Positions 22,225-34,050 of a stretch of 64,000 nt of DNA are shown in pieces. The notes beneath the pieces were generated by a model, which saw only the letters and a list, made by a program, of their open reading frames with translations, ran no database searches and had not been told where the DNA came from. The position numbers and the translations under genes are program-made. Numbering within the stretch: the stretch's first letter is position 1; every line of letters starts with the position of its first letter. Origin of the DNA: Agrypnia vestita. Taxonomy: Eukaryota > Arthropoda > Insecta > Trichoptera > Phryganeidae. The DNA lies in contig JADDOH010001502.1 in assembly GCA_016648135.1 (NCBI GenBank), positions 62,001 through 126,000 of the forward strand, written 5' to 3'.

Positions 22225-22530
22225 TATTTTAACTCGTGGCGTCTGTCTGATTGACGCAAAAACATTGGATCGATTTTTAATCCTTTTCCCGTAATCCAAT
22301 CGAGCTGAAGCTTTGCAAGCAGACTCGTGGCAACGTCAAAGAGTTCTGTCAAATTTTCGTTAAAAAATGAGTAATTAAAGTATAATTTTGGATTTTTCAA
22401 ATTTTTAATGGTTTTTTCATACAAATCAGTAAGTTGTATGGCGATTCCGACGCATATGGTAGACACGAAACCCAAAAATGAGAATGGGAGTATTGTAAAA
22501 ACTTGGTTTTTATGGGTTAGTTTTTTCTTT
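22225..22530 (-). repeat. Dispersed repeat F3, minus copy
   Basis: Read minus, it shares the ACCCATAAAAACCAAGTTTT block (22500-22519), TTGCCACGAGTCTGCTTGCA and AGCTCGATTGGATTACGGG with 15495-16155. It lacks the central part of the longer copies. Confidence 0.65.
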
Positions 22531-22769
22531 TTCAATAAAGACCGTAAATTAATTTCTTTCCGAAATCTTCTCCATTGTATCATATTTTATAGATTTTTTA
22601 GCTCTGCTGGTCACTTTTTATTTTTATTCTATTTATTTTTTTACCAAGTAACGTTATTTCTTATTTGAATTCCAATTTAGCCTTCTTTTTTTCTTATAGT
22701 TTTAGTTTAACTTGCCATTGCTTTTGTTAGATCTATATAAAAGTCGCTGTTTTGATTAGAAATATAAAA

Positions 22770-23070
22770 CTATCGTTTGCATTTATTTCCATTTTTTCCT
22801 GCATCTCGCATGATAATTTTATATTACCAAATATTTTTTGCTCTTGATTTTTACTATATGTGCTTTCTATCAAAATAAATATTAGATGTCGATCTAAGGG
22901 GATGAAGTGTTTAAAAAAAAGCTACCTACTTTAGAACAGATATTTCCATATATCTAGCGAGATGGATAGTGGCCGGGAGGCTTGTTACATGTATTATCGT
23001 AATTTATTTGTATTATGTGTATGTATCAAACGATCAAATGTCTATTCTTGTCCAATAAACGCCGATTCAT
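22770..23070 (+). repeat. Dispersed repeat F6, copy 1
   Basis: Inverted copy of 60360-60700. Shared blocks include CCTGCATCTCGCATGA (22798-22813), CTCTTGATTTTTACT, AGCTACCTA and GGAGGCTTG, ending CCAATAAACGCCGATT near 23065. Noncoding. Confidence 0.7.
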
Positions 23071-23088
23071 CAATAATGAAATGAAATG

Positions 23089-23256
23089 AATCATGGCCTT
23101 CAAATCCGTTTAGCTGGCAGTGCTTCACCATTCAACCCCATTCATAATACTGAATTCTTCAGCTCTCCATTCGAAGTGCAATCAGCTAGGCTGTGGAATG
23201 AACTATGCACAAATATCATTATCATAGACCATACTTATCCTCATAAGCAGACTTAA
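23089..23256 (+). pseudogene. LINE reverse transcriptase C-terminal fragment
   Basis: One frame of 55 codons ends at TAA 23254-23256. It contains HGLQIRLAG, a TEFFSSPFEV block and QSARLWNELC, a pattern typical of the tail of jockey/I-like ORF2 (…R-T-E-F-F-…-RLWN-LP). The flanking sequence has no intact ORF. Confidence 0.55.
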
Positions 23257-23259
23257 GCA

Positions 23260-25130
23260 ATTTTACTTTTCCGAAACCTGGTTTAAACCTTCCTTATCCC
23301 CATTCATCTCCTACTCGTCTCATTGTCATGGAACTAGTTTTGTCACTGTAACATTGTATACCAGAAATGTGTTTCAATTGTTCTACTAAATTGTGTGATT
23401 GACTGGAATAAATTGCCAACTATACGTTTATATTCTAAAAGTAATAAATAAAAATCATCAGAAAGGGTATCCATTTGAGATATTCAAAAGTAATAAATCA
23501 TCAGAAAGGGTATCCATTTGAGATGTAGCCATATCGATGTACGCTAAAGGTCTCCCGGGTTGACCACAATACCAAGACGTACGAATAAGTCAAGCCAACT
23601 ATTAAACACTATCAGTCTGGAAATTAAAGCTTATGTTAACAAATAAAAAGGAAGCGGATTAGTGATGAACTAAACTTATTGTGATTTTTATTCTGACCTT
23701 GAATATTCGATTTGTATTAAATTGAAACGATTATGAGTAACTTATATTTAACTGTTGGAGATTAAGATTATAGTGTAAAATTGATTGTATAAACTCTCCG
23801 AATAATCATCATTATAATCAAATATAAATCTCACAATCACAGGTTTTGCGCATATTTTCCGCAATGACGAAATATCTCTTGCGATATCTTGCATCAGTAT
23901 GCGAGAAGACAAAAGGTAGATAAGGCATAGGTAGAATGATATTTTCTTAGGTGAGTAGCAATAGGAGGTGACTCAAAGTTCATTTAAACCTTGTGCCAAC
24001 CCTGTCTAACGATTTGCTACTTGTACTCCCAACAATTGCCCTCTGTAAGTTTATTACAAATAGTATTAAAAACGTACTTTCTACTTGGCAGGGTGTGCTT
24101 TCACAAGCTTGGGTCGCGGGTTAAATTTATGATCGGAGACGTATGGCGAAATGTGACGTTATTCGTGTTTTCTCAGAATTTAAGTTCTTTAGGATTTCCA
24201 CGGTTTCCAAATTGTTTATTTTGAATCTTAAAAGATTCAAAATATTGATGAAATATTGAGGAACCGAGCGGGGTAGTTTTAATTTGTGATTATCGAAAGA
24301 ATGGTTGGTATCAATTATGTGGTTAGGGAATTCGGAGAAGTTATTATTTTTTAAGCAATGGCGATGTTTAAATGATGATGATGATAAATTGGATTTGTAT
24401 TTGCTGTCACAATCTTTGTCAATCTTAATCAATTCACAAGTTATTTCGCATATTCCATTTTTTCTAATAAATTATTTTTAGTTTTTGGAGATGATTTTAC
24501 CGATGTTGTTATTAGTATAGTTATTAGTTACATCTGAGAATGAGAGGGAATGTTTCTCTAGAAACAATATAAGTGACCAAAATAACTCAACTTATGTGTA
24601 TTATAAAACTAAAAAATCGTCTGCTTGTTCTGATACATTTCGTGCACTGGTAATAATCTATGAAACATTTTTGCAATTAACTGTATTTATATGATACCTT
24701 ATCCACATATTTATTCGTCACAAGATAATCAGCACACTGATATTTTTACCTGATAAATATACAAAAAATTCTTAACGATGTGTTGTGTATTGACAGGAAG
24801 AATACGTCGAAATTACCGTCCAACTAAGTGGAATTTTGTGCACGGATATATGGGCTCCGGTTTTAATTTTCTTAGAGTTTTATAAAACATAAATATTATT
24901 TTATCTATTTATTCTTCTTTTTTAAAAATATTTATTTTAAATCGATTCGATTTAGTTGACAGAGATTCAGCGCGTGTATTCATTTAAATTTATTTATTTA
25001 TATTGAAGTGTAGGTACGTTTTTGAGTCAATACTCAATTATTTATAAATCACTTCTTCAATAACAGCAAAATAAATTTGTGGTAATATTATATATACTTA
25101 TGTTAATTAAAAGAAAACACTATAAAAACG
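23260..25130. other. AT-rich DNA with a 44-50 bp tandem duplication
   Basis: A unit with ATCATCAGAAAGGGTATCCA is duplicated at 23431-23481 and 23481-23524. The 101-codon minus frame at 24127-24432 has no recognisable motif and normal background composition. No gene is supported. Confidence 0.5.
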
Positions 25131-25195
25131 TACTATTTATTGAAAGATCAAAAAGTTTCGGGGAAATGGCCCCTTTATCAGGATGTAACCGGCCG
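25130..25195 (-). repeat. Hammerhead-like repeat family PH, minus fragment
   Basis: Read minus, CTGATAAAGGGGCC then CCCCGAAACTTT gives the same core-stem-core order as the copies at 25800, 53495 and 58445. Confidence 0.5.
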
Positions 25196-25261
25196 TATTC
25201 TGAAATAAGCAATATTGCTATTTTCGCATCTTGAAAGTTATTGTATAACATTATAATACCG

Positions 25262-25535
25262 CCAAAAAAATACAATAATTTCTTGTCTGTCTGTCTGTCC
25301 CCGTAACTTCATGTATCGTCCGTAATTTCCTTCGAATTAACTAAACCTACTAAAAAAACTAATAAACGGCCGGAGATGGGGTTTGAACCACGGGCCATCA
25401 AACCCGAACCGGTCGCTCTACGCATGTCGCTACGGTCGCCTATCCGTGGAGCGCCAAAAAGATCGTATAAATATATACTAGGGATTAGTACAGACACGAA
25501 CCAAATTTCCGTCATTTTTGACGGGTTACAGTTAG
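25262..25535 (+). mobile_element. Non-autonomous Helitron with tRNA-like insert, plus copy
   Basis: Homologue of 17781-18055 (274 against 275 bp). The terminal hairpin 25509-25524 has CCGTCA/TGACGG arms where the other family members have CCGTGA/TCACGG, a compensated pair that supports the stem. The end reads GTTAG instead of CTAG. The middle (25370-25445) holds a tRNA-like B-box GGTTCAAACCCC (minus). A TGTC microsatellite lies near the 5' end. Confidence 0.75.
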
Positions 25536-25569
25536 TTATTCATAATTGTGAATAACTTAACGTTTGTTT

Positions 25570-25700
25570 ACGTTTTTGGGCTTTCTGATTGGTTGAATTC
25601 ATTAATTTCGAACATGTCAAACTTAAAACGTCAAAATTAGCGGCATAACAATGTTATCAAGAAACAGTAATAGAAATCGCTTATTTCAGAATTGTAGGAT
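25570..25700 (+). repeat. Dispersed repeat F10, copy 2
   Basis: Direct copy of 18955-19100: GGTTGAATTCATTAATTTC, GTCAAACTT, GGCATAACAATGTTAT and AATAGAAAT in the same order. Confidence 0.55.
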
Positions 25701-25799
25701 ATTTTATTTTTATATTATAGGAGATTATAATATAGGACAGAATTGAAGGATAGGATATAGGTCGATTGTAGGATATTAAAAATTAAATTTCGAAGTATA

Positions 25800-25945
25800 G
25801 ACATTAACAAAATAAATTTTTTATATTCATATAATGTCTATATGAATTAAAATTTTTGGCATACGTTATATCCTGACGAAGGGACCATTGGCCCCGAAAA
25901 TTGATAATTCAATAAACAGAAGTTTTATAAAAAGTGTTTTTTTTG
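25800..25945 (+). repeat. Hammerhead-like repeat family PH
   Basis: CTGACGA at 25873-25879, a stem GGGACC/GGCCCC at 25881-25895 and GAAA at 25896-25899 are followed by TTGATAATTCAATAAA. The upstream part (TATAGACATTAACAAAATAA) matches 53600 and 58550. The motif order resembles a hammerhead ribozyme core. Confidence 0.55.
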
Positions 25946-26424
25946 TTAAATTAATATATTAACCAATATTGCGTAAAATCATTATAAATACAATTTCCAA
26001 ATAATAATACAATATGTGCATGGATAAATAAATAAATTTGAGTTCCTTTTCTCATCCATTCAATTACTCAAATATTCAGTTTGGTTGATTTTTCTCACCA
26101 AGCAGTGGCGGCGCGCACTGACCGGGGAATTCAACTGTCGGGATTGATATTGCCTAAAATGATTTACAAGCGTGTGGTCATATCAGCTGGTAAACTCATT
26201 TGCGAGCTCTTTGCGCCGCTCGAAAGCACTTAATAACATAAAGCGTGAATTGTGTACTCGGGTGCCTACCTATCTGTGGGTGCATCACGCACAGGGCCGG
26301 GCGTCCATTACTTCCACGGATACCGCGCCGTCCAGGGCTATCCTAAATGCTCGCTTGCGTCACATCTGCGCGCTTCGGACTTGCACATGTTTTTCTTCCG
26401 ACATGATTAAAGTAGCAGATATTA

Positions 26425-26975
26425 CAAAAAAACTAACCCATAAAAACCAAGTTTTTATTTTACTCCTTTCTTTGTAAATTAAGTTTACCATCATGTAATA
26501 ATTGATTGACTGAAAATGAAACATGTCTAGACAAATATCTATGTCAGAAATCTCTAAAAATATCTCTTTATTATTTGATTTCTTCCCAAGAAACCGAAGT
26601 GTGGTGTCATCTGTGAACCAATTGTCATAAATTTTCGAAATTCGTAGTGAAGTACCTATTATACCTACCGACGGAGTAATTCAAATTTTAATTTAATTCC
26701 GTGACGTTGTCAGGCCGCCGCTCGTGGTAATCAAACTTTTGTAATGATTCCAATTTGAAAAAACATTAAAATATCTAAAAATCCAAAATTATACTATAAT
26801 TATTAATATTTTTTAACGAAAATTTGATAAATCTTCTTGATCGTCGCCACGAGTCTGCTTGCAAAGTTTCAGCTCGATTGGATCACGGGAAAAGAGTTAT
26901 AAATCGATCCAAAGTTTTCCCTCCGCAAGCCGGCAAGCAAGCAAGCAAGCAGACGCCACGAGTAAATATAAAGGG
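26425..26975 (+). repeat. Dispersed repeat F3, second plus copy
   Basis: Begins with AACCCATAAAAACCAAGTTTT (26437 on) and ends with GCAGACGCCACGAGTA near 26950. TTTCAGCTCGATTGGATCAC at 26868-26887. Carries a short CAAG microsatellite expansion (26933-26950) absent from 15495-16155. Confidence 0.65.
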
Positions 26976-27129
26976 AGTAATAACACTCGTTTAAGTCAAA
27001 AACGTTCGAAAAAATTCAGAAAAAAATATTTAAAAAATTATTAATAGAGTAGCCTCTTGAGCTAGTAGAAGACAACCTAGTGATCTAGTAGCGGTCGGGG
27101 ATTTGAACCTCGTTCCGTAAAAAGTTAGT

Positions 27130-27460
27130 TATTTTACCGCGCTTATATTAGTTTCCCCTGTTTGTTTCGACGGAATTTTATAATCGACATTTCACCCGCT
27201 TTCCAATGTCCAATCGAGATGAAATTCTGCATACAAACATTCATCAGATTCACTAATTAATCAAATTTTTGTGTGCAATATTAATTATTGGGCTCACAAA
27301 AAAATAGTGTGCTTTTTAAGACTAAATAGTAGAAAATTATATAACATGAAATTTTTTATAGAATAACGTGCTTATTTTCTGATATATATCAACTAAAAAG
27401 TAAAAAATAAAATTTCCGTCAAATTTTTTTTGCCTCACACTCCAACACAAGCACGGTTTT
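27130..27460 (+). repeat. Dispersed element F2, truncated copy
   Basis: Matches 8085-8430 (CACCCGCTT, CCAATCGAGATGAAATT, ACTAAAAAGTAAAAAATA, TCACACTCCAA) and then stops before the second arm of the inverted repeat. Confidence 0.6.
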
Positions 27461-27481
27461 TGAAAAACATTCAGAGTTTAA

Positions 27482-27536
27482 TTTAGTTTGAAAATGATTA
27501 GAATATTGATGTGACACGTATTCCATGCAAGCACAT
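27482..27536 (+). mobile_element. SINE family A tail fragment
   Basis: AGTTTGAAAATGATTAGAAT followed by a GTGACACGTATT block matches the 3' body of family A; the head is absent. Confidence 0.55.
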
Positions 27537-27741
27537 CAATTTTCAGCTTTCAACCTCATTTCTATCATCATTATGGTGCTTTGAAATTTTCTATTAAGTA
27601 AAAACGCCATTAGCAAGTTTGTCCCATATTTTTTGATTTTTCAACCAGGAAATGGTTTTGAAAAAAATATCTGTTACATTGCATTACATTACATTACACA
27701 ATACAAGCTCAAATCGTGGAGAAGTCAGGCAGTAATGCTAG

Positions 27742-27905
27742 TCTAAATATAATAATTTCGTTTTCTGTCCGTAACTTGCTGGAATGACAACTTTAGATAA
27801 TTAGACTGTGACACGCAATCAGCGCGCGGCTCATGTTGCGCTCTCATGCAAGGCTCGTTCTTAATTATTATTATTTTCCGTGATTTTTCACGGGTGTACA
27901 TCGAG
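27742..27905 (+). mobile_element. Short non-autonomous Helitron (164 bp)
   Basis: Starts TCTAAATATAATAATTTCG and ends with the hairpin 27878-27893 (CCGTGA/TCACGG) and CGAG, a one-base change from CTAG. The inverted copy is 37340-37506. The interior shares GACACGCAATCAGCG and GACAACTTTAGATAAT with that copy. Confidence 0.75.
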
Positions 27906-29444
27906 TATAATATAAAGATATGTTCTCCCTCATAACTGTGGTTATCATTTTTTAATTTATTTTATTATTTAATGTCACACATTTCGATACACAATATTAT
28001 TTTTCTTTCAATAATTTATTTAATGTCGTTGGATGTTGTTATCTAAACACTTAAAAAATGGCTGAGGACGTCGATTAGTACGTCTGTGTAATGTTTCTAT
28101 TTGAATACTTCTAAACAAATCACCTTAAAAAATACGAGAATTCCTAAAGTCATGGCGGCTATATTGGTTTTTATTTATTTTTATTTATTTATCTTCATCT
28201 TGATACATGTCGTAGGAAAAGGAGCCGCTCATCTCACTAGGAAGAACTTGTGCCGAGATGTGCAACTGACAATACAGTGAGAACAAAATAATATAAATAT
28301 AAAACAAAATAATCAAAACTTTAAAGTAATCAATTAATTGAGGATATAAATATGAAATCTGGATAGTTAAAACCGTAGATATTATATAATACAAAAGCTA
28401 TAGTGAAAGTAAAAGGAATATATGTAAAGAATCATACGTATGGATAGAAACAACATGTAGATATAATTGAATATCGTTGAATCTAAACACTTCACAATTG
28501 ACCAACGTTGTAGAGTACCTAACGCTAAAAGTTCGCAAACTTTTGACTCATCATAATTATAATTTAAAATGCATAATGTTCTATACTTAGATATAATGTA
28601 ATAGAGATATAAAAAAAACTCGATGCGTGTCTCAAATAAATGTGTCGTACCATTTCTGCACAACACATGTTTTTCTGGTTTGAAAATCTTCGGACCCCAG
28701 CTACTATACCGTCGACGGATACGATTGAAACGTTTGCAAATATCTCAATCTGTATATTATTAGTTCACAATTCTCATTAAGTTCATAAAAATTTGATTTA
28801 AAGCATTTATAAATAATAAAGTACGTAACTGCCAAATACTGTTATAAAAATTATAAAATAATTAGCTACATGTCGAAAGTAACGTACTTTTACTACGTAT
28901 TTACGCCAGTTTAGGCTGCGAGAACAGCGCAATCTTGGTAGCGCTAGTGACTGACATTTTACGAAGAGAATTGTTTTTTTCTTGCTTCCTATACATCATT
29001 ATTAATATACCTACCTCATTTACGCCATCTAGTAGCGTTAGTGACGGACATCGTTACACGGAGAATTAGGTATGCATTTTGAGAATTATGATAATACATC
29101 AGAATAAAATAGTATTACAATGTCTTATCCATAAAAATCACCACTTTGTACTCATAAAAAATTTGACACCAAGCTCAATAAGGGATATGGTTCAGTTGGC
29201 AAATATACCTGGATATATTATACTCTTCGCTTCTAAAATCTTTTTGATTTCAAAAAGGTTTTTGGAACGCCTGTTAGTGAATCTGTTAACGGCAAAGTGT
29301 AAATAAAGAGTAGGCATGTAAAAATATTTTGACAAATTTTCCTGGGCTTCCCGCTGAATAAATATTTTCAATCATAAAAATCATCAAATAATGTCTGTAA
29401 ACAGTTTTTTTATGTGTGCCTATGTATGTATGTATGCATGTACG
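27906..29444. other. AT-rich DNA, nothing recognised
   Basis: Several short frames without motifs. A weak direct similarity (AGTGAC(T/G)GACAT plus ACG(A/G)AGAGAATT-like blocks) occurs at 28945-28970 and 29035-29065. Confidence 0.45.
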
Positions 29445-29627
29445 AGTAACTTGTTGGTGTAATGGACATAACTACATCCTAGTGATCCAGTGATCGGAGG
29501 TTCGAGCCATTCCAGCACACCAGCAAGTTGGTCCTATTTTCATAGCACAAACGTTTACCTTATTTTGAAAATAGAGAGAATATTGATGCGACACGTATTT
29601 GCACGTTCACATCTCTATTTCAAAAAT
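29445..29627 (+). mobile_element. tRNA-derived SINE, family A
   Basis: AACTTGTTGGTGTAATGG head, B-box-like GGTTCGAGCC near 29499-29508, body GTCCTATTTTCATAGCACAA and end CACATCTCTATTTC. Followed by a TATATA run. Confidence 0.75.
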
Positions 29628-29689
29628 ATATATATTAAGAGCATACAAGTATTATATTTTGTCCAAACAGGGATAATTATTAATTAAGA

Positions 29690-29850
29690 TAAATTATAGA
29701 ATACATATATATATATATGTACAACTTTCAAAAAAATTGAAATTGTGTGGATGTTCTTACGATGGAATTGATGAACCAACAACCAAGCCAGCTCACGTTT
29801 CTCATATAAATAGCTTCATCTCTGTGATAATTCATCTTAAATAATGTCTG
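29690..29850. repeat. Dispersed repeat F4, short copy
   Basis: Contains GATAAATTATAGAAT, GTGTGGATGTTCTTACGATG (29748-29767) and CTCATATAAATAGCTTCATC, the blocks that define F4 at 32330, 45155 and 57645. Confidence 0.6.
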
Positions 29851-29984
29851 TTACTGGACTCGGTGTTTTCTGTCTGTAGTGTGCGAATTTGTTATATTTC
29901 CATTTTTGCATTGTTTGCTTTAACGCATTAAACATCCGACGTACTTTAATAATATTATTTTGTTTCGAAAAATGTGTCGAGTGA

Positions 29985-30320
29985 ATGTGGGACATGTCGC
30001 AGCGCACGGCGACGCAATCGCGCGCGGGGCGTGCCCGCCGAGACAAAAGTGTATTCAGCGTCGTTTATGGCGTCGAAATAAAATTAAGACTCCGACGAGA
30101 CTTCGCAATGATAAAATTAGTAATTAAAATGCGTCATTATCATTTCAGTCACGTGACCGCCGAGAGTGGCGTCGGATCTGTCACTTAAGGAAAGCATCCG
30201 TCAAGGGGTGACACAGATACGCACGTTCCTCGCTCCTGCGGGGTGTAGGTCACGGCGGGACTCGCGACATCTGTGTCTGCTTGTTGAAAGGATTGTCGTT
30301 CAAAATAAATTGGATATCGA
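29985..30320. other. GC-richer, CpG-dense patch
   Basis: Within very AT-rich surroundings, 29995-30045 and 30160-30260 are rich in CpG (for example CGCGCGGGGCGTGCCCGCCG). No clear start codon, splice pattern or transposon motif is seen. It could be a promoter, a noncoding exon or an older insertion. Confidence 0.3.
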
Positions 30321-30370
30321 GATATATTACAGACGTCTTTGGGTTTTTACGAGACTTACGGTCTGTCGAT

Positions 30371-30787
30371 GGCTGGCTTAAGTGATCATTTTACACAATT
30401 TAACGTTCACGGTTCCACCCGAGATCGACTACCACATGTTTTAAATTTATAATTTTGTATTATTGGTATTTATGTACCTCGCTACAGTACAAATTACGCT
30501 ATAGCCATTAGGATGTATGTCATATATACATAAAAAAGAAAATTCCCCCGTACTCTAGTCAAAATATAGTCTCATTACCAGCGGCGACATCTATGTACTG
30601 TTTCATGGGAATGCCAAATTTCCCCGAAAAATTCCCCAAAAAATATCGCCATAGATGGCGATAGAGTAGTTTGTATTGAAGCGAGTTTCATAAATACCAT
30701 AAATACAACTTTCCAAATTTGACAGATGTGGTCGTCGATCACGGGTGGAATCGGTACGTTATGTAAAACGATCACTTATGCCAGCCA
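30371..30787. mobile_element. Inverted-repeat element related to F4
   Basis: Arms 30371-30438 and 30723-30787 are inverted: GGCTGGCTTAAGTGATC against GGCTGGCATAAGTGATC (minus), then TTCCACCCG(A/T)GATCGAC in both. The arm ends match the centre of F4 copies (CTGGCTTAAGTGATCATTTT). The 290-bp interior is unrelated AT-rich DNA with a GGCGA(C/T)A block. Confidence 0.6.
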
Positions 30788-30997
30788 ATGACAGCCAGTA
30801 AGGCCTGTAAATACCCAAATGACTTCCACACTTACACTTCTATATAAAATATCTACGTCTCTGTGAGACATCTAAAATATATCTTGATTGATGACGATCC
30901 CCTCTGGGGACAAAAATCCAGCAATTGTGATTTTGAACACACTTAAAAAATGTTGTGAATCAATTGGATAACTGTTGCAAAAAATTATATCAAGATG

Positions 30998-31300
30998 ATA
31001 AAAACTTCATTCGTTTTGATACAAGTCAAATAAAATGATCAAAACTGTGCAGAAATTTAAACCAGATTTTTTGCGTGGTCTTTATCATTTTATTTGACTT
31101 GTATCAAAACGAATGAATTTTTAATACTCCACATAAGTTAGTTTCGTGATACTCTAACGTTTTACAGAAGATATGTCAGAAATATTGAAAAAATGCAAAC
31201 TTTCATGTCGCCTGTCTTCGTTGTCATTTCACTCAAAATGTAAAGAACATTTTCTATTCAAAATTGAACTTCCCTGAAGTTTTTGATAATTGCTACGTAC
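30998..31300. repeat. Foldback family FB, 5'-truncated copy with perfect central stem
   Basis: Inverted arms 31006-31039 and 31084-31117 are identical over 34 bp (contain TTTGATACAAGTCAAATAAA). The right half continues through the TTTCACTCAAAATGTAAAGA and TTTTTGATAATTGCTACG blocks of the family. The left half is missing. Confidence 0.75.
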
Positions 31301-32329
31301 GACACGTTTTGAGACATCGATTTTGCGTGCTTTTCTAATTCTTTTTAATTTTGAATAACTATGTGTGTTGAGAAACATCGCAATTTCACAAACAAAGTGT
31401 GATTTCATTTAACAGTTATTATTTATTTGATTTGGGGTTTGTTGCGGGAATGCTCGCGTGTGGCGTGGATTTACGTGTTTATCCAGCGTGTGAAATTATT
31501 TATGATATGTGATTGTTTTAGTGTTACACGGCAATGTTGATATTATTAATTCCCAATCCACTTATCGCCGACTTACAAATGAATCTATTGAATAGAATTT
31601 CACGATAAATCATTTAAAAAGAATCAATATTTGCAAGTAATTTAAGGTAGTGGGTTTATTTTGTAGAAACAGCGGTTAAACGCCTTTTTTATTTCTTTGA
31701 TTTAAGACCATGATATTTGAAATATCTATCCAAGATTAAACAATGTGTGTATTTAATAAGAAGTAAGGAAAATAGTAAATACGGAAAATGAATTATGGAA
31801 CCACAAGAGAGACGAAGAAAAAGACTATTAACAGTTATAAAAAAATATGTGAGCAAAATCCAAATGAACGGTACGTTCTAAAAGTCGATATTTATCAATC
31901 TATTTTAATTTTATTTAATTTATAATTCTCGACGCATTCAGATAACGTGCTATGCCATATATGGGATTCGATATTATATTACCCATCTATATTTAGAATC
32001 TGAATCACTGATAAAAATCGAACTTTTACCTACACAAAATCGGACGATCACTGATTTTTTCGCAATTCAAATGGTTGATGAAAATATTATTATTTTTTAT
32101 ACATTGCACAGCAGAAAATTGAAGAATTTTAAGATAACTTTGTTACAGGACACAGCTCGGAAAATAAAGTTTTAATTTTTAGGTATAGAACATTGCAGTA
32201 AATTCTTCAAAAATAAATGCATTGAGAAAATTACAAATACTTTCAAACAATACTGTTATATGTATGTTCTGAGAAAACAATAACTAAGTTTGTTCACTGT
32301 GGGGGGTTGTTCATTGTGGGGTATTTTAA
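31301..32329. other. AT-rich DNA, nothing recognised
   Basis: No frame, repeat copy or regulatory site that I can support. Confidence 0.45.
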
Positions 32330-32570
32330 TTACGATAAATTATAGAAGTCTCACAAAGACGAAGCTATTTATGTGAGAAATGTGTATGGAAGTCTTTTAC
32401 ACGTTGGCCCAGGGCTTATAACCTGTATGAGCTGGTTTAAGTGATAACTCTACACCATGCAACGTTCACCAATTCCATCGCAAGAACATCCACACATCGT
32501 AAAACTTCCATACACGTCTCTCATATAGATTCGTCTCTGTGAGACTTCTCTAATTTATATTTCGTTTGCA
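32330..32570. repeat. Dispersed repeat F4, complete-looking copy
   Basis: Its ends are inverted: GATAAATTATAGAAGTCTCA at the left and, read minus from the right, AAATTAGAGAAGTCTCACAG. Inside are CCAGGGCTTATAAC, GAGCTGG(T)TTAAGTGAT and AAGAACATCCACAC. Related copies: 29690, 45155, 57645. Confidence 0.65.
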
Positions 32571-33560
32571 AACAGATCGTAATGAATGAAAGTACTGAAT
32601 GGATTAAAAATGTTTATATAAGACGAATCAGGGAATGGAAGAATAATTCATTTATGTACAGTACGTCATAGATAATTTAAACTTCATTTTTGCAGAACTC
32701 TTAAAGGAATTACTGATAATTTTAATAAAAACAAATATTTATAAACATATTCTGATCCATATATTTTTACACAATTTTCCAGTATTTAGCTTTCTAGATT
32801 CGTACGAAATTGAGTAGATTTAATAGTTTTGGAATAACATTACACAATGCAAGAATAATACACTCGATTATCCGTCTTCGCATTATTGGGTTTGCGGATT
32901 AACCGGTTTAACAACATAAAGTACCCATACCAGATAATTAAACTGACAAAATAGATAACATGTAAGGGAAAATAATTTTGAGTGTGCATATATTCATCGT
33001 TTACTTTTGATGCAAGCGGGCGGGCCTATCATATCAAATTTAATTTTAATTAGGCATGATATAAAAAAATAAATTAAAATTCATGAAAACCAATTTGATA
33101 AATTTAACGAGCTATTTCAATATTAACTGATCCATGATACGATATATAAAAGCGATATACCCATATATAAACTCGTATAAAAAAATTAAAAGTCGGGTGG
33201 AGGCAATGGGGACTATGTATGTTATGCTTCATTGTAACTAATATATGTCATTTATAACTTGTAATTTAAATGGCGGATCAAGTCTTGCACTTATAACCTG
33301 GTTACGCTGGAATAAACGTTTTGTTATTATCCGAGTTTTTTTATCCTTTATTTTTTTCTCACACCACCCCGGATTATCGAGAGTTTACCGTATTGTTTCG
33401 TCTTTGCGTTTCTCGGCAGCCCTGGACTCTCGAACAAGGCGGGCTGTTAAGTCATCGGGGCGACTTAATGAATGGCCGCAGCGAGACTTACATTATTATT
33501 TCGAACCGCCGGCAGTCCTGCTGTTGACGATCCACTAAAACAGATGCCCACTGTGTATAT
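32571..33560. other. AT-rich DNA with a possible LTR-like segment
   Basis: 33180-33350 contains GGGTGGAGGCAATGGGGACT, an AATAAACG motif (33311) and then a T-rich tract, which is LTR-like in layout but has no confirmed ends. The frame 33245-33538 has no motif. Nothing else recognised. Confidence 0.3.
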
Positions 33561-33569
33561 CGGTCATTC

Positions 33570-34050
33570 CACATTTCGATAGTTTTCGAACGCGCGCGTG
33601 CGCCGAACGCGTAAAAAATCCGTCTACTTTCCGCTTGTTTGATAGCCTAAAAATATTTAAATAAAAACGAGATTTCGAACGGGCGAAATTATAGTGTTGC
33701 AACATTAAAATTTAATTCTAATTTTAAATCTGTCGCGTTTGAATGACCGCGTCGCGAGTGATTTGCAATTATTAGGAATTTGAAAATTCCCGCGATTTGG
33801 TCCGATTCCCGACAAAAGTTTTCGTTACTTTTGTAGTGTTTACAAACACAATGCCAGTTTTATCGCAGTTTCTGTCACCATATAAAAGTGGGTGTTTCCA
33901 TGAGGAAATTCTTGTGCTTCTTACAATTATTCATTAATGTCGACGTGCAATATATGTTTCTCTGATATTCAGTGTGTTAGAGTGATAGTTGAGTGTTTAT
34001 CTGTTATTTAAATTAGCACCGAGTATTAACGTCGCAAGTGTTATCAATAT
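33570..34050 (+). promoter_or_regulatory. Candidate promoter / 5' exon region
   Basis: A CpG-rich, apparently non-repeated patch (CGAACGCGCGCGTGCGCCGA at 33588-33607) is followed by a canonical TATAAAAG at 33881-33888 and a stretch around 33970-34045 (GTGATAGTTGAGTG) resembling insect 5' UTRs. A 28-codon ORF starts at ATG 33851. It could be an upstream exon of the gene at 49237 or of another gene, but no splice donor is convincing. Confidence 0.25.

Noticed and set aside
23431..23524. CRISPR-like direct repeats
   Set aside because: Only two adjacent copies without spacers; a simple tandem duplication in eukaryotic DNA.
24127..24432. 101-codon minus-strand ORF as a gene
   Set aside because: Asn/Lys/Ser-rich background composition, no motif, no promoter or polyadenylation context.
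33851..33937. 28-codon ORF as a small peptide gene
   Set aside because: It overlaps the TATAAAAG motif and has no signal peptide or conservation evidence; may be chance or an upstream ORF.
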